A stretch of DNA of 64,000 bases from positions 1-64,000 of the forward strand of contig CAJQSZ010000008.1 of the NCBI GenBank assembly GCA_905618805.1. Direction: 5' to 3'. Position numbers and translations under genes: made by a program. The stretch comes from an uncultured Candidatus Pelagibacter sp. (GTDB lineage: Bacteria; Pseudomonadota; Alphaproteobacteria; Pelagibacterales; Pelagibacteraceae). Position 1 is the first letter of the stretch; every line of letters begins with the position of its first letter. This document shows positions 54,574 through 63,530 of the stretch, piece by piece. A model generated the notes under the pieces. It was given only the letters and a program-made list of their open reading frames with translations. It was not told the DNA's origin and searched no databases.

Positions 54574-55896
54574 TTATTTTTTATTTATCTTTTTGATTAT
54601 TGTGAGAAAAGTTGGAAAAGATGTATTAATAGAATCCATATCATAAATTTTCCATTTTCCACCACATGTTAAAGCTGCAATTGTACTCATCATAAAAATT
54701 CTATGATCTTTTAAATAATTTTTAATTGTTATCATTTTTTTTATTTCTAAATTTGGTTGTCCATATATCTTAATTGAGTCTTTAGTTAATTCTGTTCTAA
54801 CACCCATCATGTTTAAAATCTTAGATCCCCAATCTAATCTTGGACTCTCTTTTTGATTAAGTTCAGCAATATCCTTGAAGTAAGAAACTCCTTTTGCTTT
54901 TGCGGCTATTAAAAAAATAATTAAAAACTCATCTATAGCACTGCTATTTAATTCTGAAGAGCAGTTTATAGCCTTAAGATTTTTTGAACTTTTTATAAAA
55001 ATATCTGATATTCTTTCACCACGATAATTTTTTTGGTTTTTTAGTAATATTTTGGCACCCATTTTTTTTAAAATCTTAATAATACCTGTTCTTGAAGAAT
55101 TAATATTAACATTTTTAATTAATAATTTTGATTCATCAGTCAAAGTTGTTAATGCAATAAAGAAAGCACTTGAACTTATATCACCAGGGATTTGATAGTT
55201 GAATGATGGAATTTTTTTAGGCTGCTTAATATCAATAAAATCATATTTTTTAGTTTTTTTTACCTTTATGTCTATCTTTAGATATTTAAAAAGTAATTCA
55301 GTGTGGTTTCTTGATTTTCTTGCTTTTATAGATGTTGTTCCTGTGGAGTTTAAAGCAGCAAGCATAACACTGCTCTTACATTGAGCAGAACCTCTACTTT
55401 CTAAATAATTAATGCCCTTTGTAGAGTTTGAACCTAAAATTGACAAAGGTAGTTTATTTTTTTTTTTATAATAAAATTTAGCACCAAATTTTTGTAAAGG
55501 CTTAGTCACTCTTGAAAAATCTCTTTCAGATAGGCTTTTATCACCAACCAATTTTATTTTTATAGGTGATCTAATTAATAGACCTAAAATTAGCCTACCG
55601 AGCGTTCCAGAGTTTTTAGCATCTATTGTTAAGTTTTTTTTAAAATTAAATCCATTAATTCCATTCCCAAAAATTTCACAATAATTTTTATATATTTTAA
55701 CTTTTATTCCTAATTTTTTTATAGAATCTATTGCAGCAAGCACATCTTCAGACATTAAAAGATTGTGAGCTCTAGATTTCCCTGTTGCCTGAGACGCTAA
55801 TAGCACCCACCTAATACTTAAACTCTTATCCCCAGTAACTTTTATTTCTTTATTAAATTTTTTTATTTTATTTTTAATGAGTAAGGTACCTGACAT
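54574..55896 (-). CDS. aroA: 3-phosphoshikimate 1-carboxyvinyltransferase
   Basis: GDKSLSIRWVLLASQATG, DAKNSGTLGRLILG, GSAQCKSSVMLAAL. Confidence 0.95.
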   Translation of the reverse strand: MSGTLLIKNKIKKFNKEIKVTGDKSLSIRWVLLASQATGKSRAHNLLMSEDVLAAIDSIKKLGIKVKIYKNYCEIFGNGINGFNFKKNLTIDAKNSGTLGRLILGLLIRSPIKIKLVGDKSLSERDFSRVTKPLQKFGAKFYYKKKNKLPLSILGSNSTKGINYLESRGSAQCKSSVMLAALNSTGTTSIKARKSRNHTELLFKYLKIDIKVKKTKKYDFIDIKQPKKIPSFNYQIPGDISSSAFFIALTTLTDESKLLIKNVNINSSRTGIIKILKKMGAKILLKNQKNYRGERISDIFIKSSKNLKAINCSSELNSSAIDEFLIIFLIAAKAKGVSYFKDIAELNQKESPRLDWGSKILNMMGVRTELTKDSIKIYGQPNLEIKKMITIKNYLKDHRIFMMSTIAALTCGGKWKIYDMDSINTSFPTFLTIIKKINKK

Positions 55897-55899
55897 CTG

Positions 55900-56676
55900 T
55901 TAATTAAATTTAAAAGAGTCACCAAAGTAAGCTTTTTTTGCTTTTACATCATTAATTAATTCAGATGGAGTTCCTTTTGCAACAATTTTGCAGTTTGATA
56001 GAATTATTGCAACGTCAACACATGAGAGAAGATCTCTTGCTTGGTGGTCACAAATACAAATACTTATATTTTTTTCAGTTTGTAGATTAACAATTAACTC
56101 TTGCAACATCTTAATTGTTAATACATCGAGTGCTGCAAAACATTCATCTAGTAGTAAAACCTTGGGATTTCCCATTAGCGCCAATGCAATAACTAATTTT
56201 TTTTTTTGCCCTCCAGATAAAAATTTTGCTTGTACATTCAATATAGGATCCAGTTCAAATTTAGAAACAAGCTCTTCAATCTTGAAATTTCTATCATTTT
56301 TATTTTTAATTAGAATTTCACTTACAGCTTTTAGGTTCTCCATTAAAGTTAGGTCATGAAAATATCCACCATACTGAGGTACATAACCTATCTTAAATTT
56401 TGTTGTCCTTTCAGAAATTGGGTAGTTTAGAACATTTTCGCCATCAATAATTATTGACCCATAGTTTGGTTTTATTAGGCCTGTAATCAAATTAAAGATT
56501 GTTGACTTACCAACCCCATTTGGACCAAGCATACCCAAAATCTCTCCTTTATTGATATCAAAATTGATATTTTCTAAAATCTGTCTTTTACCAAATGATA
56601 AAGATATTTTTTCTAATTTAATTAAAGGTTTATTTTTTTTGAAAGATTTAATTCTAAATTTTTTTATTATTGCCAT
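55900..56676 (-). CDS. lptB: LPS export ABC transporter ATP-binding protein LptB-like
   Basis: GPNGVGKSTIFN, FLSGGQKKKLVIALAL, LLLDECFAALD; adjacent lptC and kdsD. Confidence 0.85.
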   Translation of the reverse strand: MAIIKKFRIKSFKKNKPLIKLEKISLSFGKRQILENINFDINKGEILGMLGPNGVGKSTIFNLITGLIKPNYGSIIIDGENVLNYPISERTTKFKIGYVPQYGGYFHDLTLMENLKAVSEILIKNKNDRNFKIEELVSKFELDPILNVQAKFLSGGQKKKLVIALALMGNPKVLLLDECFAALDVLTIKMLQELIVNLQTEKNISICICDHQARDLLSCVDVAIILSNCKIVAKGTPSELINDVKAKKAYFGDSFKFN

Positions 56677-56678
56677 AT

Positions 56679-57254
56679 TTATTTTCCAATAACTTTAAGT
56701 TTTTTATCACCATACATAAGTATTTTAGAATCCTTTGTTAGTAAATCAATCTCTAGTCTATCAGCAAAAAGTTGATTATTAGAACTTTTATAGACAACAT
56801 TATTATAGACCCAAGCAAAATTTTCCTCAAAAGATAAATCTATATTTTCTGAAGTAATTTTATGCCCCGTGTACACTAAAATTACGTTTTTAGTAAAATT
56901 TGTATCAAGGCTTAAAGTGTTATATTTAGCGAAATCTGAGGTTAGATAAATTGTGTCTTTTTCAAACAGATCAATTTGAGCAATAACATTTGTCATTAAA
57001 ATAACACCATCTACATCGCTACTAATCTCACCATATTCAGCAGTGATTAAATATTTATTACCAATTTCGTCTGTTGATAAATATTCAAGATTTTTTATTA
57101 AATTATTTTGATAATTAATAACTTCATTTGTCAGGTTTTGGTCAGTTAAATTTATAGTTTCTTTTTTTAAAAAAAAATATTTATTTAAAAAAAAATAAAT
57201 TACAATTAATAAGGTTAAAAAAAGAGCAATTTGAATTATTGTTTTTTTTTGCAT
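56679..57254 (-). CDS. lptC: LptC-like LPS export protein
   Basis: N-terminal TM anchor, beta-rich periplasmic domain, between lptB and kdsD. Confidence 0.7.
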   Translation of the reverse strand: MQKKTIIQIALFLTLLIVIYFFLNKYFFLKKETINLTDQNLTNEVINYQNNLIKNLEYLSTDEIGNKYLITAEYGEISSDVDGVILMTNVIAQIDLFEKDTIYLTSDFAKYNTLSLDTNFTKNVILVYTGHKITSENIDLSFEENFAWVYNNVVYKSSNNQLFADRLEIDLLTKDSKILMYGDKKLKVIGK

Positions 57255-58226
57255 TTACTTAATATTTGACTGCAATATTGTATGTATGTGCAAGATACCA
57301 ATGGTCTTTTTTTTATTCTTTTGGTTATGAACACATAATGAGGTAATTTTTTTTGAGTTCATAATACTCAAAGCTTTTTCGGCAAGAGTATCTTGATTAA
57401 CACTAATTGGATTTACTGTCATCACTTCTTTAACAGTCAAATTCTGCAGGTTAGTATTTATCCCATTAAACCTTCTTATTTGACCATCAGTAATTACGCC
57501 TTTTGTATTTTTTTTATTATCCTGAATAACTAAAATTCCAAGTTTTTTATTTGAAATAATCTGTAAAGCTTTTTTCATTTTTACACTTTCATTAACAAAT
57601 GGAATTTTATTACCTATAATCATTAAATCATCAACAGTCCTTAGTTTTGCACCAAGATTCCCTGATGGATGAAAGTTTTTAAAATCTTTTTGGCTGATAT
57701 TTTTACTGTTTAATGTGGCTACAGCTAAGGCATCTCCAATACTTAACTGACTAATGGTGCTTGAAGTTGGTACAATTCCAAGGCCAGCTTCAGTTACTTC
57801 GGGGATTAATAGTTTGATATCAGAAGCTTTATATAAAATGGAATTTTTTTTTGACATTATACCAATTAGTAAAACCTTGTTTCTATTGGCGTACTTAATA
57901 ATATTTTTTAACTCATCTGTTGAACCAGAATAACTTATTAATATTAAAATATCTTTTTTTGAAATGCTACCAAGGTCTCCATGCGAACAATCACTAGCTG
58001 AAAGAGAAAATGATGCCGTTCCAACAGAGGATAGGGTTGCAGAAATTTTAGCAGCTATAAGACCACTTTTCCCAACTCCACATAAGATTACTTTTGATTG
58101 GCATTTGGTAATTACTTCAACAGCCTCATTAAAAGAATTGCCTATAGAATTTTTTAATCGTGTTAAGGCTTTTATTTCTAATTCAATTACGTCTTTTGCA
58201 ATTTTTTTATAATTTTTTTTTTTCAT
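57255..58226 (-). CDS. kdsD: arabinose-5-phosphate isomerase (KpsF/GutQ family)
   Basis: SIS domain (CGVGKSGLIAAKISATLSSVGTASFSL) + two CBS domains. Confidence 0.93.
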   Translation of the reverse strand: MKKKNYKKIAKDVIELEIKALTRLKNSIGNSFNEAVEVITKCQSKVILCGVGKSGLIAAKISATLSSVGTASFSLSASDCSHGDLGSISKKDILILISYSGSTDELKNIIKYANRNKVLLIGIMSKKNSILYKASDIKLLIPEVTEAGLGIVPTSSTISQLSIGDALAVATLNSKNISQKDFKNFHPSGNLGAKLRTVDDLMIIGNKIPFVNESVKMKKALQIISNKKLGILVIQDNKKNTKGVITDGQIRRFNGINTNLQNLTVKEVMTVNPISVNQDTLAEKALSIMNSKKITSLCVHNQKNKKKTIGILHIHTILQSNIK

Positions 58227-58838
58227 TTAATGAGCCCATATATCATCTTTAAATAAAGCTAAATCAAGATCAACTCTGGTTTTTAGAAATTTTAAGCAAT
58301 CAGTATATAAATCAATTCTCCCCTCTCTTATAAGAATGCTATTTAATTCTTTATGTATTTTGTGTAAATAAACAACATCATTAGCACAATACTTAAGTTG
58401 TGCAGGTGATAGTTCTCCACCAAAATCTGAACTCTGGAATTGTTTACTTACATCTATATTTATGAATTCTTTTATTAAAGTTTTTAGTGAATGACTATCA
58501 GAGTAAGATCTTGCTAACTTAGAAGCAACTTTGGTGTCTAAGATATTTTTTGTTTCTACTTTTAGATAGTACTGAATATGCGCCATATCAGCTCTGCCAT
58601 AATGAAATATTTTTGTTATTTTCTCATCTGAGAAAAGTTTAATTAAATTTGGAGCAGCATAAGTAGATCTATCTAGTTGAATAATATGTGCATCTGATTT
58701 CCCACTAGATATTTGAATAAGACACAAGGGATCACGCATGACGTTAAGACCCATGAACTCTCCATCAACTGCTATAATATTGCCTAAGTCTAAATCTTCT
58801 GGTAGATCATCTTTGTGAAGTTTAATATCAATATTCAT
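58227..58838 (-). CDS. ribonuclease D-like 3'-5' exonuclease
   Basis: DEDDy exonuclease: AVDGEFMGLN, FHYGRADMAHI, YCANDVVYLHKI; RNase D catalytic domain only. Confidence 0.87.
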   Translation of the reverse strand: MNIDIKLHKDDLPEDLDLGNIIAVDGEFMGLNVMRDPLCLIQISSGKSDAHIIQLDRSTYAAPNLIKLFSDEKITKIFHYGRADMAHIQYYLKVETKNILDTKVASKLARSYSDSHSLKTLIKEFINIDVSKQFQSSDFGGELSPAQLKYCANDVVYLHKIHKELNSILIREGRIDLYTDCLKFLKTRVDLDLALFKDDIWAH

Positions 58839-58854
58839 TTTTAATTATATATAT

Positions 58855-59823
58855 ATGAAAGCAAAAAATTGTCTAATTTTTGGAGGTAGCGGTCAAATTG
58901 GTCGTCATTTACTCAGAAAGCTTACTAAAAATAATTATAAAGTTACTGTAGTGACTAGAAACCTTCATCAAAAGAGCTACATGATAAAAACGCAAGCTAA
59001 TGCAGGCTACATAGATATTGTGGAATGTAATATTTTTGACGAGATGAAGATTAGAAAACTTTTTACCAAAACTGATATCTGTATTAATTTAATTGGTATT
59101 TTGTACGAAACTGGGAAAGGCAGCACTTTTAAAAATATTCATTCTATTTTTCCATCTATTTTAGCTAAACTTTGTAATGAGTATAAAGTCAAACAGCTTA
59201 TTCATTTGTCTGCACTGGGTATTAATGATGCAATAGATTCAGAATATGCAAAAAGTAAATTAGAAGGTGAAACCAAAATCCAAAAAAATTTTCCTTCGGC
59301 TACAATATTAAGACCATCAATAGTTTACTCTGTGGATGATAATTTCACTACAAATTTTATGACCTTATTAAGCAGACTACCAGCCTTCCCACTATATTAT
59401 GGTGGAGGTACAAAATTTGCTCCAATTCACTGCTCTGATTTAACAGATATTATTTATCATGTTATTTCAAAAAACATACACTCCAAAATAATTGAATGTG
59501 TTGGACCTGAAATTATTTCCTTAAAAGAAATTTTAAAGATACTACTCAAGCTTATTAGTAAGAGTAGAGTTTTAATCCCTCTTCCTTTTTTTGTGGCAAA
59601 GATTTCAGCAAATTTTTTTCAACTATTCCCGAAACCGCTGTTAACATTAGATCAACTCAAGCTTTTAAAGTATGATAATGTTCCATCAAAAAAATACCAA
59701 ACAAATTCTGATATAGGCGTTCCCAGTAAAAGAATATTTGAACAAGAAGTTGAAAAGTATTGTTATATGTGGCGAGAAGGTGGGCAGTTTTCAACAAAAA
59801 AATACAATCCATCTAATTCTTAA
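58855..59823 (+). CDS. NDUFA9-like NAD(P)-binding complex I-associated protein
   Basis: Rossmann IFGGSGQIGRHLLRKL, INLIGILYETGKGSTF, ATILRPSIVYSVDDNF. Confidence 0.87.
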   Translation: MKAKNCLIFGGSGQIGRHLLRKLTKNNYKVTVVTRNLHQKSYMIKTQANAGYIDIVECNIFDEMKIRKLFTKTDICINLIGILYETGKGSTFKNIHSIFPSILAKLCNEYKVKQLIHLSALGINDAIDSEYAKSKLEGETKIQKNFPSATILRPSIVYSVDDNFTTNFMTLLSRLPAFPLYYGGGTKFAPIHCSDLTDIIYHVISKNIHSKIIECVGPEIISLKEILKILLKLISKSRVLIPLPFFVAKISANFFQLFPKPLLTLDQLKLLKYDNVPSKKYQTNSDIGVPSKRIFEQEVEKYCYMWREGGQFSTKKYNPSNS

Positions 59824-59858
59824 TAGAAATTTAGAACTAAAGTTATATAATCTATCTT

Positions 59859-59969
59859 ATGTTAGTTAATATTATTTATATTTTAATATTTTTTATTTTT
59901 TCATTTTTAATATATCTGGTAATTAAGTCTATCTTCAGAGGTATTGAGGGAAAAAGAAATAAAAAATAA
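59859..59969 (+). CDS. candidate 36-aa single-TM small protein
   Basis: manual translation MLVNIIYILIFFIFSFLIYLVIKSIFRGIEGKRNKK. Confidence 0.45.
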   Translation: MLVNIIYILIFFIFSFLIYLVIKSIFRGIEGKRNKK

Positions 59970-59998
59970 CAAAGATTATTTTTAGATTAGATATTTTT

Positions 59999-60493
59999 TT
60001 AACTAACGTTAATTTTTTTTTCTATATAATCAGGAGCCTCTACATCTTTTTCAGTGGGCTCTTCCCTTTTTCCTTTTGGTTGGTATGCGTAAAGCAAATG
60101 AAGCTTGCAATACGAAAAATCTTTTAAAGAAGATCTTCCACAAAAATAAAATGCTTCTTCTTCTGGGTGTCCAATTGGCCACTTGCACGAACTTTCGTCG
60201 AGCTCTTCCAATTTCTTTGGATTTTCAGGTTCAAAATCTTTTTCAATGATTAAAGATTTAAATTTACTTTTCCTTCCTTTTTTTGTTGAATCATTTTCTT
60301 CAACACTACCTTTATAGTTTTGACCTGAAGATGAATTTTTTACTTTAATTTTTGAAGATAAATTTAGCCTGTGAGCCTTACCAATAATAGCATTTCTGCT
60401 CAGTCCACCAATAATTTCTGCAATTTGACTTGCTGTATTTCCTTTACCCCAAAGCTCTTTTAATTTTGCAACTTTCTCTTCATTCCAACTCAT
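59999..60493 (-). CDS. gcrA: GcrA family cell-cycle regulator
   Basis: MSWNEEKVAKLKELWGKGNTASQIAEIIGGLSRNAIIGKAHRLNL, C-terminal CKWPIGHP...FCG. Confidence 0.93.
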   Translation of the reverse strand: MSWNEEKVAKLKELWGKGNTASQIAEIIGGLSRNAIIGKAHRLNLSSKIKVKNSSSGQNYKGSVEENDSTKKGRKSKFKSLIIEKDFEPENPKKLEELDESSCKWPIGHPEEEAFYFCGRSSLKDFSYCKLHLLYAYQPKGKREEPTEKDVEAPDYIEKKINVS

Positions 60494-60615
60494 AATCTAT
60501 ATTTAGTATGTTAATTAATTTTTATAACTATATACAGATCACATAGGTTTAAAAAAAAAACAATAGATAATTTTGTTTTGTACACAAATAATTAAAAATT
60601 TATAAATGATTACTT

Positions 60616-61428
60616 ATGGTTGAATTAGATAAAAAATATCAAATGAGAGTAAGAAAATTTGGTTTTGTAAACTGGATTGGTTTCAAAAGCTTATGGCTTA
60701 AAGAGTGTAATAGATTTATGGCAGTTTGGCAGCAAACATTACTATCTCCACTTGTATCAAGTTTATTATTTTTGTCAGTTTTATCTCTAGCCTTAGGAAA
60801 CAATAGGGGAGACGTATTTGGTTACTCTTTTATTAGTTTTTTAGCACCAGGACTAATTGCAATGAGTATACTAACTCAATCTTTTAGTCACTCTGTGTCC
60901 TCATTGATGATAGGAAAAATCCAAGGAAATATTGTTGATATGCTTTACGCACCTTTATCAGCACTTGAAGTTTCAATGGCGATTATATTAGCGGCACTTA
61001 CAAGAAGTTTCTTAATTGCACTTATCTCGATTGCTGTTTTTTCTTTAATAGTAGAAATACCTATAAACAATATTTTTTATATTTTTATTTTTGGTTTTTT
61101 AAGTGCTTTTATTTTAGGCAGCCTAGGATTTATTACTGGTCTTTGGGCAGAAAAATTTGATCATACTGCTACAGTTACTAATTTTATTATTACACCGTTA
61201 AGTTTTTTATCTGGTGTATTTTACTCTATAGATAAATTACCAATGTTTTTTCAAACTATAAGCCATCTAAATCCATTTTTTTATATGATTGATGGTTTTA
61301 GATATGGATTTTTAGGAGAGTCTGATGGCTCAATAAGAGTGGGTTTAATATATTTAACATTATTAAGTTTTGTAATGTGGTATTTTGCTTTTTATCTCTA
61401 TAAAAAAGGTTACAAAATCAAATCATAA
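60616..61428 (+). CDS. ABC-2 type transporter permease
   Basis: six-TM permease, FLAPGLIAMSILTQSFSHSVSSLMIGKIQGNIVDMLYAPLS. Confidence 0.88.
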   Translation: MVELDKKYQMRVRKFGFVNWIGFKSLWLKECNRFMAVWQQTLLSPLVSSLLFLSVLSLALGNNRGDVFGYSFISFLAPGLIAMSILTQSFSHSVSSLMIGKIQGNIVDMLYAPLSALEVSMAIILAALTRSFLIALISIAVFSLIVEIPINNIFYIFIFGFLSAFILGSLGFITGLWAEKFDHTATVTNFIITPLSFLSGVFYSIDKLPMFFQTISHLNPFFYMIDGFRYGFLGESDGSIRVGLIYLTLLSFVMWYFAFYLYKKGYKIKS

Positions 61429-61431
61429 TTT

Positions 61432-62598
61432 ATGAGTGCTTTAGCAAATAATTATAATAGGAGAAAAATTTCATTTAAAAGTGGTAAAGGAAGCTTTCTA
61501 TACTCAACCAATGGAAAAAAATATTTGGATTTTGTTCAAGGTATTGCGGTAAACTCACTTGGTCATGCTAACCCACATTTAGTAAAAGCAATTAATAAAC
61601 AGTCAAAAAAACTTTGGCACGTGTCAAATGCATTTATAATTCCTGAGGGTGAGAAATTAGCTAAAAGATTAACAAAAAAAACTTTTGCAGATTCTGTTAT
61701 TTTTCAAAATAGTGGAGCAGAAGCAACAGAAGCTGCAATTAAGATTGCCAGAAGATATTTTTACTCAATAGGACAGTCAAAAAAGAATAGAATTCTTTGT
61801 GTTAAAAATTCATTTCATGGAAGAACACTAGCCACGATTTATGCTAGTGGATCAAAAAAAATGACAGAAGGCTTTGGACCAAAAGTTGATGGATTTGATC
61901 ATTTTGAATTTGGAAATCATAAAGCGTTAAAAAAATCAATAACTAGTAGAACGGCAGCCATAATGGTTGAAACTGTGATGGGAGAAGGTGGAATCAAAGT
62001 TGTTCCAGATTGGTGCCTAAAAGGATTAAGAAAAATTTGCAATAAGAAGAAAATATTATTAATTTTAGACGAGGTTCAATGTGGAATAGGAAGATCGGGA
62101 AACTTTTTTGCTTTTGAGACAGCAAAAATTAAACCAGATATTGTACCAATAGCAAAAGGCATAGGTGGAGGCTTTCCGATAGGGGCAGTCTTGATGAGTA
62201 AAAAAGTTGCTAAGGGTATGGTTGCAGGAACTCATGGCTCAACATTTGGTGGTAATCCCTTAGCCATGTCAGTTGGAAATGCAGTTTTAGATCAAATACT
62301 AAAAAAAGGCTTTCTTTCAAATGTAAAAAAAATGTCAGATTATTTTCATACAGAGTTAGGTATATTAAAGAATGAATTTCCCAATATTATTAAAGAAGTG
62401 AGGGGAGTTGGTCTGTTAATAGGATTACAATTACATAATGATCAAGCAAAGTTTATTCAAAAATTAATGAAAAACAATCTACTAACTATTAGAGCCGCAG
62501 AAAATGTTATAAGAATATTACCCCCACTTAATGTTAAAAAACAAGAGATCAATTTAGCTATAAAAATTATCAAGAAAGTTTGTTTAAATTATAAATAA
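61432..62598 (+). CDS. argD: acetylornithine/succinyldiaminopimelate aminotransferase
   Basis: NSGAEATEAAIKIARRY, FHGRTLAT, LDEVQCGIGRSG, GTHGSTFGGNPLA; next to argF. Confidence 0.95.
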   Translation: MSALANNYNRRKISFKSGKGSFLYSTNGKKYLDFVQGIAVNSLGHANPHLVKAINKQSKKLWHVSNAFIIPEGEKLAKRLTKKTFADSVIFQNSGAEATEAAIKIARRYFYSIGQSKKNRILCVKNSFHGRTLATIYASGSKKMTEGFGPKVDGFDHFEFGNHKALKKSITSRTAAIMVETVMGEGGIKVVPDWCLKGLRKICNKKKILLILDEVQCGIGRSGNFFAFETAKIKPDIVPIAKGIGGGFPIGAVLMSKKVAKGMVAGTHGSTFGGNPLAMSVGNAVLDQILKKGFLSNVKKMSDYFHTELGILKNEFPNIIKEVRGVGLLIGLQLHNDQAKFIQKLMKNNLLTIRAAENVIRILPPLNVKKQEINLAIKIIKKVCLNYK

Positions 62599-62600
62599 AA

Positions 62601-63530
62601 ATGAAACATTTTATTAATCTTAAAGATATTCCAGCATCAGATCTAAAAAAAATAATACAAGATGCAAAAAAAAGAAAAAAAAAAAGAAAAAATTTTAATA
62701 CTCTTGATGTGGATAAAGATATCCCTCTTAAAGGAAAGTTACTTATTCAAATGTTTGAGAAATCAAGTCTTAGAACAAGATTAAGCTTTTATCTTGCAAT
62801 TAAGCAATTGGGTGGTGGAACTATCACTCTTAGAACCAATGAGTTACATCTTGGAATAGATGGAGAGAGCGCGGCAGATACTGCAAAAATTATATCAACT
62901 TATGGTGATGGATTTATGTTGAGAACTGATAGTGATCAAAAAATTAAAGAATTTAAAAAGCATTTAACAATACCAGTTATAAATGGATTGAGTCCATCTT
63001 CTCACCCAACACAAGTTTTATCAGATGTATTCACTGTTGAAGAAATTAAGAAAAAACCTATTTCTAAACTAAACATTTGCTGGATTGGTGATTCAAATAA
63101 TGTTCTTAATAGTCTAATTGCAGCATCAGTTAAATTTTCATTTAAATTAAATATTGGTTGCCCCAAAAATTATGCCCCTCAAAAATTTGTATTAAGTTGG
63201 GCCAAAAAAAATAAGGGACAAATTACGATTTTTAATGATGCCAAGAAAGCAGTTATAAATAGTGATGTAATTTTTTCAGATAAGGTTATTTCTTTAAATG
63301 ATAAAGTTAATAAAGCTAAAAAAATTAGAGATTTCAAAAATTTTCAAATTAATTCTAAATTAATCAGTTTTGCAAAAAAAGATGTAACTTTTCTTCATTG
63401 TCTACCAAGGGGAACAGAAGTCTCAAATGAAGTTTTTTTAGGAAAAAATTCTAAAGTATGGCAACAAGCGCTAAATAGAGTTCATGTTCAAAAAAGTATT
63501 TTATTATATTCTTTTGGAAAATTAAGGTAG
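62601..63530 (+). CDS. argF: ornithine carbamoyltransferase
   Basis: FEKSSLRTRLSF, HPTQVLSD, FLHCLPRGTE. Confidence 0.95.
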   Translation: MKHFINLKDIPASDLKKIIQDAKKRKKKRKNFNTLDVDKDIPLKGKLLIQMFEKSSLRTRLSFYLAIKQLGGGTITLRTNELHLGIDGESAADTAKIISTYGDGFMLRTDSDQKIKEFKKHLTIPVINGLSPSSHPTQVLSDVFTVEEIKKKPISKLNICWIGDSNNVLNSLIAASVKFSFKLNIGCPKNYAPQKFVLSWAKKNKGQITIFNDAKKAVINSDVIFSDKVISLNDKVNKAKKIRDFKNFQINSKLISFAKKDVTFLHCLPRGTEVSNEVFLGKNSKVWQQALNRVHVQKSILLYSFGKLR

